From Actinomycetota bacterium (GTDB lineage: Bacteria > Actinomycetota > Actinomycetes > Nanopelagicales > Nanopelagicaceae), in contig WLCS01000025.1 of NCBI GenBank assembly GCA_009705185.1, positions 1 to 9,918 on the forward strand: 9,918 nt of DNA, written 5' to 3'. Made by a program: the position numbers and the translations under genes. This document shows, in pieces, positions 6,929 through 9,918 of the stretch. Within the stretch, counting starts at the first letter, position 1, and the number at the start of each line of letters is the position of its first letter. Below the pieces are notes generated by a model. It was not told where the DNA came from. It ran no database searches and saw only the letters and a program-made list of their open reading frames with translations.

Positions 6929-7492
6929 TTAGACTTCGAGAAGTTCAGCCTCCTTGTGCTTGAGGAGGTCATCAATTTTTGCAACGTGATCTGAAGTAAT
7001 TTTCTCGAGTTCTTTCTCGCCGCGGCTGAGATCATCTTTTCCAATCTCGCCATCCTTTTCGAGCTTCTCCATTAATTCTTTAGCTGTTCTGCGAATATTT
7101 CGCATTGAAACTTTGGAATCTTCAGCTTTTGTCTTTGCAACCTTGATGTAATCCTTGCGTCGCTCTTCTGTGAGCTGCGGGAAATTCACGCGGATTACGG
7201 CGCCATCAGATGCTGGATTTACTCCAAGATCAGATTCACGGATTGCCTTTTCGATTGAAGTCATTGCGCCTTTATCAAATGGAGAGATGATCGCCATACG
7301 TGATTCAGGAATCTGAATTGATGCCAACTGAGAAAGCGAGGTAAATGTGCCGTAGTAATCAACCATGATTTTATTGAACATCGCTGGGTGAGCACGACCT
7401 GTGCGAATAGCGCCGAAATCATCTTTTGCAACTTCGACAGCTTTGTTCATCTTCTCTGTCGCCTCTGCGAGTGCGCTGGTTACATCTGCCAT
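6929..7492 (-). CDS. frr: Ribosome recycling factor
   Basis: Cytoplasmic factor that, with EF-G, splits the post-termination ribosome so it can start again. Its 187 residues match the family (185 in E. coli). Family features include RTGRAHPAMFN at 30-40, where the three-helix bundle passes into the small beta domain, PFD at 71-73, the return block VNFPQLTEERRKDYIKVAK at 102-120, and RNIRR at 131-135 in the last long helical part. The two long charged helices, at about 2-29 and 106-185, are clear. A strong GAGGAG Shine-Dalgarno sequence (7498-7503) lies 5 bases before the ATG. It sits 41 bases after pyrH and 25 before cdsA in the conserved order. Nothing is unusual in the protein. Confidence 0.97.
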   Translation of the reverse strand: MADVTSALAEATEKMNKAVEVAKDDFGAIRTGRAHPAMFNKIMVDYYGTFTSLSQLASIQIPESRMAIISPFDKGAMTSIEKAIRESDLGVNPASDGAVIRVNFPQLTEERRKDYIKVAKTKAEDSKVSMRNIRRTAKELMEKLEKDGEIGKDDLSRGEKELEKITSDHVAKIDDLLKHKEAELLEV

Positions 7493-7526
7493 TTTTGCTC
7501 CTCTATTCCTTCAAAAATCCAGTTGG

Positions 7527-7547
7527 CTCTCGCTTAAGAAACGAGAG
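7527..7547 (-). other. Small stem-loop spanning the pyrH stop codon
   Basis: On the minus strand CTCTCG and CGAGAG form a perfect 6-bp stem around a 9-base loop (7533-7541) that contains the pyrH stop codon. A short T-run (ATTTTTG) comes only about 7 bases after the stem. This is weak for a terminator. It could be an RNA processing or stability element between pyrH and frr, or chance. Confidence 0.3.
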
Positions 7548-8256
7548 TTCCTATCTTTTCACCGCGTACTGCACGGCCGATATTTCCATTTGTCATCAAG
7601 TCAAAGACAACGATAGGTAACTTGTTTTCGCGGCAGAGACTAAATGCTGCAGCATCGGCCACAGCAAGTGACTTCTGCAAAACTTCATCGTAAGAAATTG
7701 TGTCGTACTTAGTGGCCTTGGAATCTTTGCGAGGATCAGCGTTGTACACGCCATCAACTCCAGATTTTGCGAGCAACAGTGCACCTGCTCCAATTTCAAG
7801 AGCACGTTGGGCGGCAACTGTGTCAGTTGTAAAGAATGGCATTCCTGCACCTGCACCAAAAATAACTACGCGGCCCTTTTCAAGGTGGCGAATCGCGCGA
7901 CGTGGAACATACGGTTCAGCAACTTGTCCCATTGTGATGGCTGTTTGAACTCGAGTATCAACGCCTTCTTTTTCAAGAAAATCTTGCAGCGCTAGGCAGT
8001 TCATTACCGTTCCGAGCATTCCCATGTAGTCAGCGCGTGAGCGTTCCATGCCGCGTTCGGAAAGTTCGGCTCCGCGGAAGAAGTTACCGCCACCTACAAC
8101 GATTGCGACCTGAGTGCCGCTGCGAACTACATCGCCAATTTGTTTTGCTACATCTTGCAGAACATCGGGATCAACACCAATGCCTTTATTGCCACCGAAA
8201 ACTTCTCCAGAAAGCTTAAGGAGCACCCGCTTATAAGTTCCTCTTGAACCTGGCAT
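7534..8256 (-). CDS. pyrH: UMP kinase (uridylate kinase)
   Basis: Cytoplasmic enzyme of the amino acid kinase fold that phosphorylates UMP to UDP with ATP, the step feeding all pyrimidine nucleotides. The 240 residues match the family (241 in E. coli). Visible motifs are KLSGE at 14-18, GGGNFFRG at 55-62, [10 protein letters not shown] at 74-83, [14 protein letters not shown] at 133-146 and the nucleotide-site block [10 protein letters not shown] at 167-176. The start is supported by AAGGAG (8262-8267) 5 bases before the ATG. The gene follows tsf after 45 bases, with no clear terminator between them, and precedes frr. Bacterial UMP kinases are commonly hexamers controlled by GTP and UTP; nothing in the sequence departs from that. 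Confidence 0.97.
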   Translation of the reverse strand: MPGSRGTYKRVLLKLSGEVFGGNKGIGVDPDVLQDVAKQIGDVVRSGTQVAIVVGGGNFFRGAELSERGMERSRADYMGMLGTVMNCLALQDFLEKEGVDTRVQTAITMGQVAEPYVPRRAIRHLEKGRVVIFGAGAGMPFFTTDTVAAQRALEIGAGALLLAKSGVDGVYNADPRKDSKATKYDTISYDEVLQKSLAVADAAAFSLCRENKLPIVVFDLMTNGNIGRAVRGEKIGTLVS

Positions 8257-8301
8257 TGGTGCTCCTTTCGCTCGCTGTTTTAATTCCTGTTTGGAACTAG
8301 T

Positions 8302-9129
8302 TTACTGACCAACGCGGAAACGGTGGAATGCCTTGACGGCGGTTCCTGCCTCATCGAGAATCTGCTTAACAGTCTTCTTCGCATCCTTAGCGAAAGCCTG
8401 CTCGATCAGTGAAACTTCCTTCACAAATCCAGTTACACGGCCTTCGATAATCTTTGAAAGAGAAGCTTCTGGCTTTCCTTCTGCGCGAGCTGTCTCTTCT
8501 GCAAGGCGACGCTCTGTCTCAATGAGATCGGCCGGCACGTCTTCGCGATTAACGAAACGTGGAGCAAATGCTGCAATGTGCTGAGCGACATCCTTACCAA
8601 CTTCTGCGGCTTCCTTTGCAAGTGAAACCAAGACGCCAACCTGAGGTGGCAAATCTGGGCTTGTCTTGTGTAGGTAGAGTCCAACTGGACCTTCAATTAC
8701 TGCAACGTTGCGAACTTCAATCTTCTCGCCAAGTGTTGCATTTCCTTCATCGATCACTGACTGAACAGTCTTACCGTTAGCCATAGTTGATGAGAGGAAT
8801 GCTGCGACATCTGCTGATTTAGATGAGAGCAAGTGATCTACGAGTTCATCACCAAGTGCGATAAAACGCTCGCCCTTTGCAACGAAGTCTGTTTCGCAAT
8901 TGAGTTCAAGCATGACACCAAGGTCGCCTGAAACCTTTGCAACAACCAAACCATTTGAAGTTAAACGACCTTCGCGCTTTGTGACTCCTTTGAGTCCCTT
9001 AACACGAATGATTTCAACAGCCTTGTCGTAATCACCGTCTGCTTCATCGAGTGCCTTCTTGCAATCGAGCATTCCTGCTGCAGTTGCTTCGCGAAGACGC
9101 TTTACATCATCTGCTGAATAGTTAGCCAA
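8302..9129 (-). CDS. tsf: Translation elongation factor Ts (TTG start)
   Basis: Nucleotide exchange factor that removes GDP from EF-Tu. Its 275 residues are usual for actinobacteria and slightly shorter than the 283 of E. coli. The N-terminal UBA-like domain with LREATAAGMLDCKKAL is at about 1-45. The EF-Tu-contacting signature ELNCETDFVAK is at 75-85, with the TDFV motif at 80-83, and two core subdomains follow. The start codon is TTG. It is chosen because the resulting N-terminus (M-A-N-Y-S) is the family's usual one, GGAGG lies 10 bases upstream, and no in-frame ATG occurs until residue 20, inside the conserved UBA block. rpsB ends 5 bases before this start, so the Shine-Dalgarno site lies in the last codons of rpsB and translation is probably coupled. 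Confidence 0.96.
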   Translation of the reverse strand: MANYSADDVKRLREATAAGMLDCKKALDEADGDYDKAVEIIRVKGLKGVTKREGRLTSNGLVVAKVSGDLGVMLELNCETDFVAKGERFIALGDELVDHLLSSKSADVAAFLSSTMANGKTVQSVIDEGNATLGEKIEVRNVAVIEGPVGLYLHKTSPDLPPQVGVLVSLAKEAAEVGKDVAQHIAAFAPRFVNREDVPADLIETERRLAEETARAEGKPEASLSKIIEGRVTGFVKEVSLIEQAFAKDAKKTVKQILDEAGTAVKAFHRFRVGQ

Positions 9130-9134
9130 TTTAA

Positions 9135-9918
9135 TTACGCCTCCGGTGTAGAAGTTGTTGATGCTGATTCAAGAATTTCCTTCTCAAGTGCTTCAGCAGC
9201 TGCAGCTTCCGCTGTAGCAACTGGAGCTGGTGCGGCTGCAGTGCGAGCCTTAAGGCCCTCTGCAATTGCATCTGTGATTACGCGAGTAAGAAGTTCAATT
9301 GAACGGATTGCATCATCATTACCTGGGATCTTGAAATCAACTTCATCTGGATCGCAGTTTGTGTCGAGGATTGCAATAACAGGAATTCCAAGCTTCTTAG
9401 CTTCCTGCACTGCAAGGTGTTCCTTCTTTGTATCGACAACCCAGATTGCTGAAGGCAACTTGGTCATGTGACGAATACCGTCGAGGTTCTTAAAGAGTTT
9501 TTCGCGCTCACGGCGAAGGACGAGAAGTTCCTTCTTTGTAAGCAAAAGATCGTTTGCAGTCTCAAGAGCTTCGAGCTCCTTAAGACGTTGAATACGCTTG
9601 TACACAGTTGGGAAGTTAGTAAGCATTCCACCTAACCAGCGCTCTGTAACTGTTGGCATTCCAACGCGAGCTGCTTGATCGATGATTGGCTTGTGTGCCT
9701 GCTTCTTTGTTCCCACGAAAAGTACGTGGCCACCCTTTGCAACTGTGTCCTTAACGAATGCATAAGCAGAATCGATAAGTGCTAGTGATTGCTGGATGTC
9801 GATGATGTAGATGCCATTGCGTTCTGTGAAAATAAAACGCTTCATCTTTGGATTCCAACGACGAGTCTGGTGTCCGAAGTGGACTCCGCTGTCGAGGAGT
9901 TCGCGCATTGTTACTACT
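9135..9918 (-). CDS. rpsB: 30S ribosomal protein S2, partial (first codons beyond right edge)
   Basis: Protein of the small ribosomal subunit, needed for S1 recruitment in many bacteria and for 30S assembly. An ATG lies at 9908, but the frame stays open upstream and reads V-V-T-M-R-E-L-L; the family's usual N-terminus is [13 protein letters not shown], so the true start is most likely two codons beyond the window edge. The visible part has the S2 blocks [42 protein letters not shown], and the C-terminal signature around [19 protein letters not shown] and [13 protein letters not shown]. The protein ends in an Ala/Glu-rich tail of about 40 residues, longer than in E. coli S2 (241 residues) but common in actinobacteria. 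It is the first gene of the rpsB-tsf-pyrH-frr block; its promoter is outside the window. Confidence 0.96.
   Translation of the reverse strand, partial: VVTMRELLDSGVHFGHQTRRWNPKMKRFIFTERNGIYIIDIQQSLALIDSAYAFVKDTVAKGGHVLFVGTKKQAHKPIIDQAARVGMPTVTERWLGGMLTNFPTVYKRIQRLKELEALETANDLLLTKKELLVLRREREKLFKNLDGIRHMTKLPSAIWVVDTKKEHLAVQEAKKLGIPVIAILDTNCDPDEVDFKIPGNDDAIRSIELLTRVITDAIAEGLKARTAAAPAPVATAEAAAAEALEKEILESASTTSTPEA
9140..9144 (-). promoter_or_regulatory. Shine-Dalgarno site deciding the tsf TTG start
   Basis: GGAGG on the minus strand lies inside the last codons of rpsB, 10 bases before the TTG at 9129. An ATT codon only 4 bases downstream of it is too close to be the start, so this site supports TTG. 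Confidence 0.65.

Noticed and set aside
8280..8298. Hairpin AGTTCC-AAACA-GGAATT between tsf and pyrH as a terminator
   Set aside because: The stem is short with a G-T wobble and is followed by AAAA rather than a U-run; the genes belong to a conserved co-transcribed block.
8333..9471. Several plus-strand open frames opposite tsf and rpsB
   Set aside because: Shadows of highly conserved genes on the minus strand, rich in Ser/Arg as expected for antisense reading.
1..9918. Mobile elements, CRISPR repeats, tRNA or rRNA genes, phage or defence genes
   Set aside because: None seen: no transposase or integrase frames, no regularly spaced repeats, no cloverleaf, and nearly all bases are accounted for by conserved genes.

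Overview
The window looks like a chromosomal segment of a small-genome, low-GC actinobacterium. The evidence is the order rpsB-tsf-pyrH-frr-cdsA-rlmN, actinobacterial-style protein sequences (EF-Ts beginning MANYSADDVK, S2 beginning xVVTMRELL), a Tat-type lipoprotein leader, very tight gene packing and a base composition that by eye is in the mid-40s percent GC. A freshwater Nanopelagicales (acI-type) organism would fit, but that is inference and no marker in the window proves it. All eleven genes lie on the minus strand, so transcription runs from high to low coordinates.

Positions 9918 to 4925 hold the conserved translation, nucleotide and lipid block: rpsB (its start lies just beyond the right edge), tsf (TTG start), pyrH, frr, cdsA (GTG start) and rlmN. 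Gaps are 5 to 45 bases, and cdsA and rlmN overlap by 4. These genes make ribosomal protein S2, elongation factor Ts, UMP kinase, ribosome recycling factor, CDP-diacylglycerol synthase and the 23S rRNA A2503/tRNA A37 methyltransferase.

Positions 4910 to 2998 hold a DinB-family putative metal protein and an aldehyde dehydrogenase closely resembling gamma-aminobutyraldehyde dehydrogenase. They follow rlmN with gaps of only 14 and 2 bases, and no terminator or promoter is visible between them, so they are probably read from the same transcript as the housekeeping block.

Positions 2997 to 2880 are the only gap longer than 100 bases. It holds a good sigma-70-like promoter pointing into potD, an 8-bp perfect inverted repeat abutting the -35 box, and a strong ribosome binding site. 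Positions 2879 to 1 hold the polyamine ABC transporter genes potD (binding lipoprotein), potA (ATPase) and potB (permease, cut by the left edge inside its EAA loop). potD and potA abut, and potA and potB share an ATGA overlap. A potC permease would be expected just beyond the left edge.

Functionally, the left half suggests polyamine uptake, with the aldehyde dehydrogenase turning the aldehyde made from putrescine into GABA. The transaminase or oxidase needed for the first step is not in the window. No RNA genes, mobile elements, CRISPR arrays or phage genes were seen. I found no clearly undescribed system; the most interesting items are the potD control region and the metabolic genes attached to the ribosomal operon.
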